Shown in pieces: positions 47,423-57,214 of a stretch of DNA of 64,000 nucleotides. Both the position numbers and the translations under genes were made by a program. The notes beneath the pieces are model-generated. The model had not been told where the DNA came from. It worked only from the letters and a program-made list of their open reading frames with translations, and searched no databases. Source of the stretch: Rhizobium cauense (GTDB lineage Bacteria; Pseudomonadota; Alphaproteobacteria; Rhizobiales; Rhizobiaceae); contig NZ_JAEUAT010000004.1 in assembly GCF_019511525.1 (NCBI RefSeq), positions 124,001 to 188,000 on the forward strand, given 5' to 3'. Each line of letters starts with the position of its first letter. Within the stretch, counting starts at the first letter, position 1.

Positions 47423-48286
47423 ATGGACCGCATGGCATCTGGATGGCTTAACGGCCTTATCGGCGTTGTGATCTTCAGTGGCTCGCTGCCTGCCACGCGT
47501 GTGGCGGTCATGCAATTTGATCCGGTGTTTTTGACCGTCGCGCGGGCGGCAATTGCAGGCATGCTTGCACTTGGATTGCTGCTTTGCTTCGGTGCAAGAC
47601 GTCCGGGCCGCCATGATGTGCCGCCGCTATTGGTGGTCGCCGCGGGTGTGGTTATTGGCTTTCCCCTGTTGACCGCGTTGGCACTGCAATACGTGACCTC
47701 CGCCCATTCGATAGTCTTCATCGGACTGTTGCCCCTTGCCACTGCTGTTTTTGGCGTCGTGCGGGGCGGGGAACGTCCAAAGCCGGCATTCTGGTTTTTT
47801 GCGGGCGCGGGAAGTGCGCTTGTCTGCGGCTTTGCACTGGCGCAGGGCTTCACCGCCGCACCCCTCGGAGATGTCCTTATGGTGGCGGCCGTCCTTCTCT
47901 GCGCGCTCGGATATGCCGAAGGCGCGAAGCTCTCGCGAACACTGGGGGGATGGCAGGTCATTTCATGGGCGCTTGTCCTGTCGCTGCCCCTCATGATCCT
48001 TGCCTCCACCTGGTACATGCCGGCAAGCTTTGACGGCATCGACGCGCCTGCGGTGATCGGTCTCGTCTATGTCTCGCTTTTCAGCATGCTGATCGGCTTT
48101 TTCTTCTGGTATCGGGGGTTGGCCCAAGGCGGCACTGCCAGCGTCGGTCAATTGCAATTGCTTCAGCCTTTCCTCGGTCTGACGCTGGCCGCCACACTCC
48201 TGCACGAAACGGTGACATGGACCATGTTTGCCGTGACCGCCGCGGTCATTGCCTGCGTTGCGGCCGCCCGCAAGTTCGCTCGCTGA
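47423..48286 (+). CDS. EamA/DMT-family exporter
   Basis: A 287-residue ten-helix transporter with two EamA repeats, each about 135 residues. The N-terminal repeat begins WLNGLIGVVIFSGSLPATR and the second ends VGQLQLLQPFLGLTLAATLL. Such proteins export amino acids or metabolites. The substrate is unknown. Confidence 0.88.
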   Translation: MDRMASGWLNGLIGVVIFSGSLPATRVAVMQFDPVFLTVARAAIAGMLALGLLLCFGARRPGRHDVPPLLVVAAGVVIGFPLLTALALQYVTSAHSIVFIGLLPLATAVFGVVRGGERPKPAFWFFAGAGSALVCGFALAQGFTAAPLGDVLMVAAVLLCALGYAEGAKLSRTLGGWQVISWALVLSLPLMILASTWYMPASFDGIDAPAVIGLVYVSLFSMLIGFFFWYRGLAQGGTASVGQLQLLQPFLGLTLAATLLHETVTWTMFAVTAAVIACVAAARKFAR

Positions 48287-48298
48287 GCTCCCCTGTGG

Positions 48299-49690
48299 CT
48301 AGCCGGCAAGCTTTCTCGAGACTTGTCCGAGCTCGCGATAGGTTGCGCCCGGATGCGGGGCCTGCAGGCGCGGGCCTTTGCCGCCCAGTTTTTCCCGGAG
48401 GGTTCCTGCTCTATACTCCGTCTTGTAGGCGCCGCGCCGTTGAAGCTCAGGAACCAGAAGGTCGACCGCATCCTCGAAGCTTTCCGGCGTCACCGCATAG
48501 GCGAGGTTGAAGCCGTCGACATCCGTCTCCTCCATCCACTCCTGCATCAGGTCGGCTACAGTTGCAGGCGACCCCACGAAGACCGGGCCAAAGCCACCGA
48601 CACCGACCCAATCAGCCATCTCGCGTACCGTCCATTCCTTGCCGGGATCGATCGTGGTGAAGGTCTCTACGGCCGATTGCACGGCGTTGGTATGACGATG
48701 CCGCAGCACTTCGTCAGGGCCGAACTGACCGAAGTCGATCCCCGTCCAGCCGGAGATCAGCGTAAGCGCGCCTTCAAGCGATGCGTATTGACGATATTCG
48801 TTGAACTTGCGTTGCGCTTCTGCGTCCGTTTCTCCGAGGATAATTGTCTGGAGGTTGAAGGCGAGGATTTCGCGCGGGTTGCGGCCCGCCCGCTCGGCGG
48901 CCTGTCGGACATTGGCGACATAGCGCTTGAGCACCGGCTTGGACGGAGCTGCAACGAAAATGCACTCGGCATGGGCGCCTGCAAAGTCCTTCCCCCGGCT
49001 CGATGCGCCTGCCTGATAAAGAACGGGCGTGCGCTGCGGGGAAGGCTCGCTAAGGTGAATGCCCGGTACGTTGAAATGCTTGCCTGAATGGGCGATCGGA
49101 TGAACTTTTCGCGGATCTGTGAAGACACCTTTCAGGCGGTCGCGGACAACGGCATCATCCTCCCAGCTGCCCTCCCAAAGCTTGTAGCAGACCTCGAGGT
49201 ACTCGTCCGCGAGGTCGTAACGATCATCGTGGTTCGTCTGTGCAGGCTGGCCGACATTGAGTGCGCCGCTGTTCAGGTAGGATGTGACGATGTTCCAACC
49301 GACCCGCCCCTTGGTCAGATGGTCAAGAGTGGAGATCCGCCGGGCGAAGGTATAGGGGTGCTCGAAGGATAGTGATGCGGTCAGCCCGAAGCCGAGGTGT
49401 TCGGTCTCATAGGCCATGGTTGGAATCAGTTGCAGAGGATCGTTAACCGGCACCTGTGCCGAGTGGCGAAGTGCAGCATCGACATTGCCGTTCAGCACAT
49501 CATATACGCCTAGCACGTCGGCGATGAAGAGCCCGTCGAATTTGCCACGCTCCAGGGTCTTGGCCAAGTGTACCCAGTAGTCGAGATCCTTGTAAGTCCA
49601 GGATTTGTCGCGCGGGTGACGCCAGAGGCCTGGCGACTGGTGTCCGACGCAGTTCATGTCGAAGGCGTTCAGCCTGATTTCTCGGCTCAT
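48299..49690 (-). CDS. NtaA/SnaA/DszA-family FMN-dependent monooxygenase
   Basis: A 463-residue luciferase-like flavin monooxygenase. The start MSREIRLNAFDMNCVGHQSPGLWRHPRD and the block FGLTASLSFEHPYTFARRISTLDHLTKGRVGWNIVTS are characteristic of the nitrilotriacetate monooxygenase A / DszA group. It is the last gene of a minus-strand operon led by a CUT2 binding protein. It needs a flavin reductase, which is not in the window. Related enzymes act on organosulfur compounds, and I infer a similar role. Confidence 0.9.
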   Translation of the reverse strand: MSREIRLNAFDMNCVGHQSPGLWRHPRDKSWTYKDLDYWVHLAKTLERGKFDGLFIADVLGVYDVLNGNVDAALRHSAQVPVNDPLQLIPTMAYETEHLGFGLTASLSFEHPYTFARRISTLDHLTKGRVGWNIVTSYLNSGALNVGQPAQTNHDDRYDLADEYLEVCYKLWEGSWEDDAVVRDRLKGVFTDPRKVHPIAHSGKHFNVPGIHLSEPSPQRTPVLYQAGASSRGKDFAGAHAECIFVAAPSKPVLKRYVANVRQAAERAGRNPREILAFNLQTIILGETDAEAQRKFNEYRQYASLEGALTLISGWTGIDFGQFGPDEVLRHRHTNAVQSAVETFTTIDPGKEWTVREMADWVGVGGFGPVFVGSPATVADLMQEWMEETDVDGFNLAYAVTPESFEDAVDLLVPELQRRGAYKTEYRAGTLREKLGGKGPRLQAPHPGATYRELGQVSRKLAG

Positions 49691-49726
49691 GTCACTGTTC
49701 CTGCATTGAGTTTGGTTTGGCGGCCA

Positions 49727-50707
49727 TCAGGCGGTGCCGACGGCTTGCCTGTTGATGAAACTGAAGGCCAGCACCGCGAAGATGAGGCTGCCGGTGCCAA
49801 CCTGCTGCCAATAGAAGTTCAGTCCGGTTAACAGCAGGCCATTGGAAACGATGCTGAGGAGGAGTACTCCAAGCACTGTCCCGGCGACATTCGGGCGTCC
49901 AAGCGGGGAGAAGGTCGTTCCGATAAAGGTGGCGCCGATCGCATTCAGAAGGAAGGCATTGCCCGACGAGGGGATGTAGACGGTGACGGTAGACGTCAGG
50001 ATGATCCCCGCGATTGCCGCAATTATGCCTGCAAGAATGAAGGTAACGGCGACCTGCCGGCCAAGGCCTATGCCGGAATATCGCACGACGCTCGGCTGAA
50101 TGCCGATCGCCATCACAACGCGGCCGAACCGTGTTCGCGAAAACATGACGGCCGTGACTGCTATCACGACGGCGACGATCAGGAGCGGAACGGGAATGCC
50201 CGCGATCGTTCCGTGACCGATAAATCGGAAAGCATCGGGAACACCATTCGGAGGAAGATAGACGGGGTTGCCGCCATTTGTCAGCAGCTGTTGGACACTT
50301 CGCCCGATGAACAGCGTGCCGAGCGTTGCAAGGAACGGCGACACGCCGATTGCGGAGATCAGGATCGCGTTGAAGGCTCCGACAAGGGCACCTGCCAGGA
50401 GAGCGGCGAGAAGTGCCAGGGCGACGGGTTGGCCGGCAAGGACGAGCGAGACGAACGCGAAACTTGAAAAGTCAACCGCCGTGCCGACTGATAGATCTAT
50501 CCCACCAGCCGCTACGGCGAGCGTCATGGCGATCGAGACGATCGCGAGAAGCGTGAAGTTGTTGACCAGGATGCTCTCGAGATTGGCGGCGGTCAGGAAT
50601 GTCGGCGCAGCCGCAGAAAAGATCGAGGAGACGGCGATCAGGGCGAGCACTAGGCCGTGCCTGGAAAGACCGGCGAGAGACCGCCCGGCGATGGTCGAAG
50701 CTGACAT
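49727..50707 (-). CDS. CUT2-type ABC transporter permease
   Basis: A 326-residue ribose-type permease (BPD_transp_2). It has LAVAAGGIDLSVGTAVDFSS, the family GGIDLSVG signature, and the C-terminal IGATFIGTTFSPLGRPNVAGT. ATG at 50707 starts the conserved N-terminus. It is 2 bases from the neighbouring permease. Confidence 0.9.
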   Translation of the reverse strand: MSASTIAGRSLAGLSRHGLVLALIAVSSIFSAAAPTFLTAANLESILVNNFTLLAIVSIAMTLAVAAGGIDLSVGTAVDFSSFAFVSLVLAGQPVALALLAALLAGALVGAFNAILISAIGVSPFLATLGTLFIGRSVQQLLTNGGNPVYLPPNGVPDAFRFIGHGTIAGIPVPLLIVAVVIAVTAVMFSRTRFGRVVMAIGIQPSVVRYSGIGLGRQVAVTFILAGIIAAIAGIILTSTVTVYIPSSGNAFLLNAIGATFIGTTFSPLGRPNVAGTVLGVLLLSIVSNGLLLTGLNFYWQQVGTGSLIFAVLAFSFINRQAVGTA

Positions 50708-50709
50708 GG

Positions 50710-51729
50710 TCAGAACTCCCGTTTGCGCAGCAGTGTGGTGGCGGAGACGACGATCAGTATCAAGAGGCCCTGTACACCACTGACGAGCGTGCTTGGCAGG
50801 TTTAGAAGCTGGAAGCCGTTGACGAGGAAGCCCACGAACAGGGCGGATACCAGGGTTCCCGTGATCGTCGGTACGAGGCGGCGCGAGAATACCGAACCAA
50901 GCAGGGCGGTTACGACGACTGGAAGAAGCATCTCGCCAGAACCCGTTGTGCTGCCGGACAGGTATGACACCGAAAGGATACCGGCTAGACCGCCGCACAG
51001 GCCGCTGGCGATGAAGGCCCCTGCAAGCAGGCGTTTGAGCGGAAGGCCTGCCGCCTGGGCTGCGTCGGGGAATTCGCCAATCGCGTATAGCCGCAAGCCA
51101 AGTGGTGTGTATTGGACGATTGCAGTTGCAAGGGTCGCAATGCCAATCAGGATGTAAGCCAGGACAGGCACCCCGAAGCCGCCAGTGGTTGAAATCGCCG
51201 TCAAGAGGTCAGTGGATGCGGGGACGACCGTGTTCTGGGTCAGTACCAGTTCCAGGCCGGCAACGACATTCATTACGGCCAGGGTTGCCAGGAGCGGCAC
51301 GATGCCGGCCAACACGACTGCTGCCGCATTGACGGCACCGATCAGAAGTCCGGTGGAGATTGCAGCAACAATTGCAACAGGATCGCCATAGCCAAGCTGG
51401 ATCAGCGAAGCGTAGACCGCGGCGCTCAAGCCCATGTTGGCGGCAAGCGACAGGTCGATGCCGCCGGTGACCACGTTCGAACCACCGGCTATCAGCACCA
51501 CCGTCAGGCCGATCGCAAGAACACCAGAAATCGCCGATTGGCCGACAACATTTCCTATATTGCCGATTGTCAGGAAGTAGGGCGCCGTGAGCGAGAAAAT
51601 GAGCAGGACAGCGGCGAAGGTGAACAGAGACCCGAAACGGAGTGCGCTTGCCGCCAGCTTCGCTTGCGACTTAGGCACATCGGGAGCCGGATCAACCGAA
51701 AAGGAGGCAAATTGCATATCAGTTGACAT
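50710..51729 (-). CDS. CUT2-type ABC transporter permease
   Basis: A 339-residue permease with the GGIDLSLAANMGLSA motif and typical membrane segments. ATG at 51729 has GAGG 6 bases upstream and overlaps the ATPase stop by 11 bases; ATG at 51717 has no such site. Two different permeases in one operon suggest a heterodimeric channel. Confidence 0.9.
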   Translation of the reverse strand: MSTDMQFASFSVDPAPDVPKSQAKLAASALRFGSLFTFAAVLLIFSLTAPYFLTIGNIGNVVGQSAISGVLAIGLTVVLIAGGSNVVTGGIDLSLAANMGLSAAVYASLIQLGYGDPVAIVAAISTGLLIGAVNAAAVVLAGIVPLLATLAVMNVVAGLELVLTQNTVVPASTDLLTAISTTGGFGVPVLAYILIGIATLATAIVQYTPLGLRLYAIGEFPDAAQAAGLPLKRLLAGAFIASGLCGGLAGILSVSYLSGSTTGSGEMLLPVVVTALLGSVFSRRLVPTITGTLVSALFVGFLVNGFQLLNLPSTLVSGVQGLLILIVVSATTLLRKREF

Positions 51730-53269
51730 GGCGAACCTCTTCGGAGGCGCCGGTCGAGACGGCCAGCACTTCATCCGCTGTCGTAGTTGAAGAGATGAGT
51801 TCGCGGACGACACGCCCGCGGAAGAAGACGAGAATGCGGTCGGTAATGCCCACCAGCTCAGGCAGGTCAGAAGAAAGCACGATCACGCCGGCGCCGCGGG
51901 CGGCAAGCTCTCCGATCAGTGCGTATATCTCAACCTTGGAGCCGATATCGACACCGACGGTCGGTTCGTCGAGGAGATAGAGTTCCGATTGCCGGCTCAG
52001 CCATTTGGCGATTGCGACCTTCTGCTGGTTGCCGCCCGATAGTGTGCGCACGAGAGCATTGCGTCCGGAAGTCTTGATCTGCAGACGCCGGATCAGGTCG
52101 CCGGTTTCGGCGCCTTCTCGTGTCCGATTCAGGAAACCGAAGCGGGTATATCGTTCAAGGCTCGATAATGTGATGTTTTCGGAAACGCTGAGATCCAGTC
52201 CGACACCGTGGCCGCGCCGATCCTCGGGCACCAATGCGACGTTTCGCTCGACCGCTTGCGTGGGGCTTCGCAGCTGTGTCGATCTGCCATCCAGTTCGAT
52301 CCGGCCGGTTGTCGCTCGCTCCAATCCGAAGAATGTGCGGATGAGGTCTTTTGCTCCAGAGCCGAGCAGGCCGGTGATGCCGAGCACCTCACCGCGGCGC
52401 AGAGAAAAACTGACGTCTTCGTAACGGCTTGCCGCCGACAGTGACTCAATCTTGAGGATTTCCTTGCCCAGAACTACGTTTGACTTTGGGAACATCTCGG
52501 TGATGTCGCGCTCGATCATCAGCCTGGCGATCGCCTTTGCCGAAGTTTCGGCGATCGGCTGGGAGGCGACGTCAAGACCGTTGCGAAGCACCGTTACGTG
52601 GTCGCAGAGCTTTTCGATCTCGTTGAGGTAATGTGAGATGTAGATGATGGTCACGCCCTCGTCGCGAAGGCGCCGGATCAGACGAAAGAGTGTCTCAGCC
52701 TCGCGTTGAACGAGCGCTGCCGTAGGCTCGTCGAAAACCAGCACCTTTGGATGGCTCAGCAAGGCGCGCGTGATCTGGACGATCTGCCGTTCCGCAGTTG
52801 ACAGCTCGCCGATCAACGCACTCTTGGGCAGGCGCACGCCGAAATGGCTGAGAAGAATTTCCTCTGCGCGCTGCTGCATTGCTCCGCGATCTAGAAACGG
52901 GGTGCGGGGAAGTCGTGTCTCACGACCGAGAAAGAGTGCTTCTCCGACCGTAAACGTTGGTACCAGAAGCCGGTCCTGATGAATGAAATGGATACCAAGC
53001 TCTTCGCATAAATGCGGCGTCAGGCGGTCATAGATGCGGTTTTCGACGGTTATGTGCCCTTCGTCGGGTATGTGCAGTCCGGCGAGGATCTTGATCAGCG
53101 TCGATTTGCCAGCACCGTTCTGGCCGACGAGGCCGTGCACTGTGCCACGCCGCACGGTGAGGGAAGCACCGACCAGTGCCTGCGCGCCCCCGAAGCGTTT
53201 GACAATGTGTTCGAAGCGAATGATGTCGTCGCCAAGCTCGACTGTTTCAGTTGCAGCGGGTGCGGTCAT
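51719..53269 (-). CDS. CUT2-type ABC transporter ATP-binding protein
   Basis: A 516-residue tandem ABC ATPase. Module 1 has [13 protein letters not shown] and [13 protein letters not shown]. Module 2 has a divergent Walker A ([10 protein letters not shown]) and signature [17 protein letters not shown]. It follows the binding-protein gene by 60 bases. Confidence 0.92.
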   Translation of the reverse strand: MTAPAATETVELGDDIIRFEHIVKRFGGAQALVGASLTVRRGTVHGLVGQNGAGKSTLIKILAGLHIPDEGHITVENRIYDRLTPHLCEELGIHFIHQDRLLVPTFTVGEALFLGRETRLPRTPFLDRGAMQQRAEEILLSHFGVRLPKSALIGELSTAERQIVQITRALLSHPKVLVFDEPTAALVQREAETLFRLIRRLRDEGVTIIYISHYLNEIEKLCDHVTVLRNGLDVASQPIAETSAKAIARLMIERDITEMFPKSNVVLGKEILKIESLSAASRYEDVSFSLRRGEVLGITGLLGSGAKDLIRTFFGLERATTGRIELDGRSTQLRSPTQAVERNVALVPEDRRGHGVGLDLSVSENITLSSLERYTRFGFLNRTREGAETGDLIRRLQIKTSGRNALVRTLSGGNQQKVAIAKWLSRQSELYLLDEPTVGVDIGSKVEIYALIGELAARGAGVIVLSSDLPELVGITDRILVFFRGRVVRELISSTTTADEVLAVSTGASEEVRHVN

Positions 53270-53329
53270 GTTGCTGGCTCTTTAGGAGAATGGTGGCGAT
53301 GCGGCGTTGGCCGCATCGCCTGGACGTAA

Positions 53330-54340
53330 TCAGCCGATGCCGAGCTTCTTGGTAATCTCGCCAACGTTTTCCTTGTTTGCGAGGAGGGCAGGCACATACG
53401 TCTCTCGCGGCAGCGTCTGGCCGGCCAGCAGCTTGGCGACGTTTCGAATCGCGATGCGGCCGATCTCAGCCGGCTGCTGGGCAGCGTCAGCGCCGGCCGG
53501 GGACTTAGGGTCGGCAACGAGCTGAAGAACCTCGGGGCTGCCGTCGACGCCATAGGTGCGGATCTCGTTGCGGCCGGCAGCAGCGATCGCCTGCGTGGCG
53601 CCGAGCTGTGGGATATCCCAGGCGGACCACACCGCCTTGATCGAGCCCTTTTCGGGATACTTGTTGAGGATCGCAGTGATTTGCGTAAACGCGTCCTGGA
53701 CCGTATTCGGGATGACGTCGCGCAGCTCCGGTTGAAGGATCTTCACCTTCGGGAAATACTTGATGACATTGACAAGCTGGTCGTAGCGGATGGCGCAAGG
53801 TGTGACGCCATAGAAGCCGTTAAAGACGACGATGTTGCCTTCGCCGCCGATATCGGAGACCAGCTGCAAGGCGAGATCCTTGCCGATGCCCCAATTGTCA
53901 GAGGTTGTGTTGTTCAGCGAATTGGTTGAGCCGACGTCAACCGTCAGCACCGGGATGCCAGCGTCGCGGGCCTTCTTCAGCCATGGGTCGATGACGCTAA
54001 GGGTGCCGAGGATCTGCACGAGCGCGTCCGGCTTCTGAGCGACCAGCGTCTGTAACTGGGCGATCAGCTTGCCGTCGTTGCGTCCCGCGTCGACAGCAAT
54101 CGGCTCACCGCCGAGCCGCTTCACCTCTTCGATCTGGGCGTTATAGACCTGCAGATCGAAATAGTGGTCGGTACCGGTAGCACTGATTGCGACCCGCTTG
54201 CCCTTCAGCGAAAGTTCGCCTTCCGCAGCGCTTGCCGATGTCGAAGCGAAGACGCCTGCCCCTGCAAATGTCGCGCCCGCGACGGCCGCAAGTTTCAAGA
54301 TTTCGCGGCGGCCGAAGCCGGATTCCGTTTCGTTAGTCAT
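53330..54340 (-). CDS. Periplasmic binding protein, ribose/CUT2 type
   Basis: A 336-residue receptor with a Tat leader (FGRREILKLAAVAGATFAG) and cleavage near ASAAEG. It has the periplasmic-binding-protein type-1 pattern DVGSTNSLNNTTSDN and AVWSAWDIPQLGATQAI. It is the first gene of the importer-monooxygenase operon. Confidence 0.9.
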   Translation of the reverse strand: MTNETESGFGRREILKLAAVAGATFAGAGVFASTSASAAEGELSLKGKRVAISATGTDHYFDLQVYNAQIEEVKRLGGEPIAVDAGRNDGKLIAQLQTLVAQKPDALVQILGTLSVIDPWLKKARDAGIPVLTVDVGSTNSLNNTTSDNWGIGKDLALQLVSDIGGEGNIVVFNGFYGVTPCAIRYDQLVNVIKYFPKVKILQPELRDVIPNTVQDAFTQITAILNKYPEKGSIKAVWSAWDIPQLGATQAIAAAGRNEIRTYGVDGSPEVLQLVADPKSPAGADAAQQPAEIGRIAIRNVAKLLAGQTLPRETYVPALLANKENVGEITKKLGIG

Positions 54341-54366
54341 GAAATAGCCCTCTCATTCAAAGTAAT

Positions 54367-54392
54367 CCATAAAATATATGGAATTAAATCAT
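54367..54392. promoter_or_regulatory. AT-rich operator candidate upstream of the binding-protein gene
   Basis: The palindrome CCATA aaata TATGG (54367-54381) adjoins ATTAAATCAT (54383-54392). The complement ATGATTTAAT recurs at 57109-57118 upstream of the second binding-protein gene, which points to shared control. Confidence 0.45.
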
Positions 54393-54457
54393 TAAGGAGA
54401 AACGTCATTCCAAAAGGGCGGCCTCGCGGGAAAATTTCAAAGGGTGGCCACCTGTCC

Positions 54458-55510
54458 TCAGCGATCCACGTTGCGGCCAACGCCATAGGTGAGTGCCAGG
54501 GCACCGACCAGCACTGCGCCCTTGACGAAATCCTGCGTGTAGTAGGGCGCGTTGAGCATCGTCAGGCCGTTCAGGAGCACGCCGACGAAGACTGCCCCCA
54601 CCACGGTTCCAAGCACGTTGGGGCGACGAAGATTGAGGACCGCGAAGCCGATCAGCGAGGCGGCAACGGCATCCATCAACAACGAACCACCGGAGGACAC
54701 GTCGCCGCGTCCGACGCGGGCGGCGATTATTACTCCGCCGAGAGATGCAAGGGTGCCTGAAATGACATAGGCAAGCGTCTTCAGTCGAGCGGGAGATGCG
54801 CCTGCGAGCCGTGTCGCCACCTCGTTGCCACCGGTTGCATAAAGTAGGCGTCCAATGCGTGTGCGTTCGGTAAGAACAAAGAGGACCAGGGCGACAAGCA
54901 CCATCAACAGCACAGAGACCGGAATTGTGTCGAAGACGCTGTAGCGGCCGATAAGTAGAAAGGTCGGATCATAACCACCTGTGGCCTTTGATCCATCAGG
55001 CAGGACAAGCCCGGCCGAGATGGAGCGACCCGCAGTCGGAATGAGCTGTAGGCCGGACAAGAGGAACATCATGGCAAGTGTGGCCAAAAGATCGGGCACG
55101 CGCAGTCTGACTATAAGGAATCCGTTGATGCACCCGATTGCCGCGCCGAGAGCCAGGACGATCGGGACAGTCGCAAAGGCGTCCAGTTGCCAGACGATCA
55201 TGGCGTAGCTTGCCGCCATGACACTTGAAGCAGCAACTGCGCCGATCGAAAGATCGAAGCCGCCGACAGCCAGCGTTACCGTGACGCCGGCCCCGAGGAT
55301 TGCGACGACGGATACCGCTTGCAGGATGCTCATCAGATTGCCGAGGTTGATAAAAGCCGGCTCGGCAAGGGCAAAACCGACAAGCATGAGGCCCAGAAGA
55401 ATGAACACCGCGGCAGAGCGAAGGAGCGTACTCAGGCTTAATCTATCCTGATGATCGCCTACTAATGCTGCTTCATCCTTGGTCAAAGTGGTTTGCTCGG
55501 TCATCGTCAT
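54458..55510 (-). CDS. CUT2-type ABC transporter permease (second importer)
   Basis: A 350-residue permease. After a polar N-terminal extension of about 28 residues come ten or so hydrophobic segments. It has TLAVGGFDLSIGAVAASSV (family GG.DLS.G). It overlaps the ATPase stop by 4 bases. Confidence 0.9.
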   Translation of the reverse strand: MTMTEQTTLTKDEAALVGDHQDRLSLSTLLRSAAVFILLGLMLVGFALAEPAFINLGNLMSILQAVSVVAILGAGVTVTLAVGGFDLSIGAVAASSVMAASYAMIVWQLDAFATVPIVLALGAAIGCINGFLIVRLRVPDLLATLAMMFLLSGLQLIPTAGRSISAGLVLPDGSKATGGYDPTFLLIGRYSVFDTIPVSVLLMVLVALVLFVLTERTRIGRLLYATGGNEVATRLAGASPARLKTLAYVISGTLASLGGVIIAARVGRGDVSSGGSLLMDAVAASLIGFAVLNLRRPNVLGTVVGAVFVGVLLNGLTMLNAPYYTQDFVKGAVLVGALALTYGVGRNVDR

Positions 55511-56982
55511 GCATAGGTTCCCTGAGTGGCCGGATTGGCGGTTGCGATCGGCCAGAGCGTATGGCGATCAATGTTCAGGATGCGGTCGGCTACCTCGTAG
55601 GCTTCCTCCGGATCGGAGGTTGCGATCAAAGTGGCACGGTCGGCGCGGGCGCGGATTGCTTCGATGATGTCGCGTCGTGCGCCGACATCGATACCCTGAA
55701 ACGGCTCGTCGAGCAGAAGCAACCGCCCAGGCTCCGCCTCCCAACGGGCAATCACAGCCTTCTGCTGGTTGCCGCCGGAAAGGCTCCAGATCGAGGCCAG
55801 GGGATCCGACGCCTTGATTCCGAGACGGGAAATTGCCTTGTCTGTCTCGCGCAGCTCCCGGTCTCCAAAGAGGAAACCTCGGCGATACCATTTCGCCAGG
55901 TGTGGAAGGCTGATGGTGGCTGCCAGGGCATGTCCGGGCCATCCCTCCGGCATCAAGGACGAGCGGTGGCGGTCTTCCGCAGCCATTGCAACGCCAGCTG
56001 CGATCGCCTCGGCAGGGGATCGCGGTGCGTGCGGTTGTCCGTCGAGCACCATCTCTCCGCCAGCAAGCCTGCTCGCGCCGAAGATCGCAGAAAGCAGCCG
56101 GCTTTTGCCGACACCGAGTGCCCCGGTGATTGCGACAACCTCTCCCTCTTTTATCGTCAGGTCAAAGGGTAGGCTCGTCGGCACAAGCCGCGCGTTTCGC
56201 ATCTCAAATACGAGACGACCGTCCTGGCCACCAGCGTTTGGACGTGCCACCTCGAGCCGGCGACCAATCATCGCTTCAATTGCGCTTGAAAAGTCGATCG
56301 GCCGACGGAAACTGCGGACGACCTGGCCACCGCGCATCACGATAGCCCGATCCGCGATGGCTTCCAGATCGGTCGTACGATGGGAAATGTAGAGGATCGC
56401 AAGTCCCTGTGAACGCAGCTTCAGAAGAATGTTGAACAGGCGTCGGCTCTCGTCGCCTGAAAGGCTGGCAGTCGGCTCGTCTAGGATGAGTAGCTCTGCC
56501 TTATCCGCGAGAGCTCTGGCAATCGCCACAAGCTGGCGGTCGGCTGCGGAAAGATCGCCGAAATCGCGATCAAGCGGCAGTGAAAATCCGGGAGCGTCGA
56601 GCATTATCCGCGCTTGGCGACGCAGGCTCCGACGAGAGACGAAAAACGGCGTCTTGCGCTCTGCAAGGCGATTAAGGAGGAGCACGTCTGCCACAGTGAG
56701 GCCGGCCGCGCCGACGATGTCCGTCGATTGATGCACTGTTGCGATGCCAGCGTGGGCCGCCTCTGATGGCGTCCTTGGCGCAAAGGGAACTCCGTTAAGG
56801 CTGATCACGCCGCTGTCGGGAGCTAGTACGCCTGAAAGGATTTTGACGAGCGTCGACTTCCCGGCGCCGTTTGCGCCCATCAGAGCGACAATTTCTCCCC
56901 TCTCGATGGAGAGATCGACCCCCGTCAGCGCGCGGGTCGCACCGAAGCTGCGTGTCAGGTGTCCAATATGAAGAAGTGGCAT
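55507..56982 (-). CDS. CUT2-type ABC transporter ATP-binding protein (second importer)
   Basis: A 491-residue tandem ATPase. Module 1 has [13 protein letters not shown], a degenerate signature (DLSAADRQLVAIARAL) and LLILDEPTASL. Module 2 has the divergent GALGVGKSRLL and [18 protein letters not shown] at 56982 begins MPLLHIGHLTRSFG; the upstream extension to 57102 lacks family similarity. Confidence 0.9.
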   Translation of the reverse strand: MPLLHIGHLTRSFGATRALTGVDLSIERGEIVALMGANGAGKSTLVKILSGVLAPDSGVISLNGVPFAPRTPSEAAHAGIATVHQSTDIVGAAGLTVADVLLLNRLAERKTPFFVSRRSLRRQARIMLDAPGFSLPLDRDFGDLSAADRQLVAIARALADKAELLILDEPTASLSGDESRRLFNILLKLRSQGLAILYISHRTTDLEAIADRAIVMRGGQVVRSFRRPIDFSSAIEAMIGRRLEVARPNAGGQDGRLVFEMRNARLVPTSLPFDLTIKEGEVVAITGALGVGKSRLLSAIFGASRLAGGEMVLDGQPHAPRSPAEAIAAGVAMAAEDRHRSSLMPEGWPGHALAATISLPHLAKWYRRGFLFGDRELRETDKAISRLGIKASDPLASIWSLSGGNQQKAVIARWEAEPGRLLLLDEPFQGIDVGARRDIIEAIRARADRATLIATSDPEEAYEVADRILNIDRHTLWPIATANPATQGTYA

Positions 56983-57214
56983 CGCGGCGTTTCCGATCGA
57001 CTTTGTGCGGCTGATATTGACGTGGGGGCAGGCCGAATTTCCAGGCAAGCCTTTGCCGGGCAGGTCTTTCCAACGAAACAAACAATCTCTCGAGGCGCAC
57101 AAAATCAGATGATTTAATCTACTAAAAACATAGAGTTTATATCTAATAATTCGAGCGTCGCGGGGATCTGCAATCCATCAGACGACGCTTTCGAATGTTG
57201 AGAGGAACGCGACG
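56983..57214. promoter_or_regulatory. Divergent promoter region of the second importer
   Basis: An AT-rich patch at about 57098-57150 stands out from the G+C-rich surroundings. ATGATTTAAT (57109-57118) matches the element upstream of the first binding-protein gene. It drives the ATPase-permease operon leftward and the binding-protein/monooxygenase operon rightward. Confidence 0.5.
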
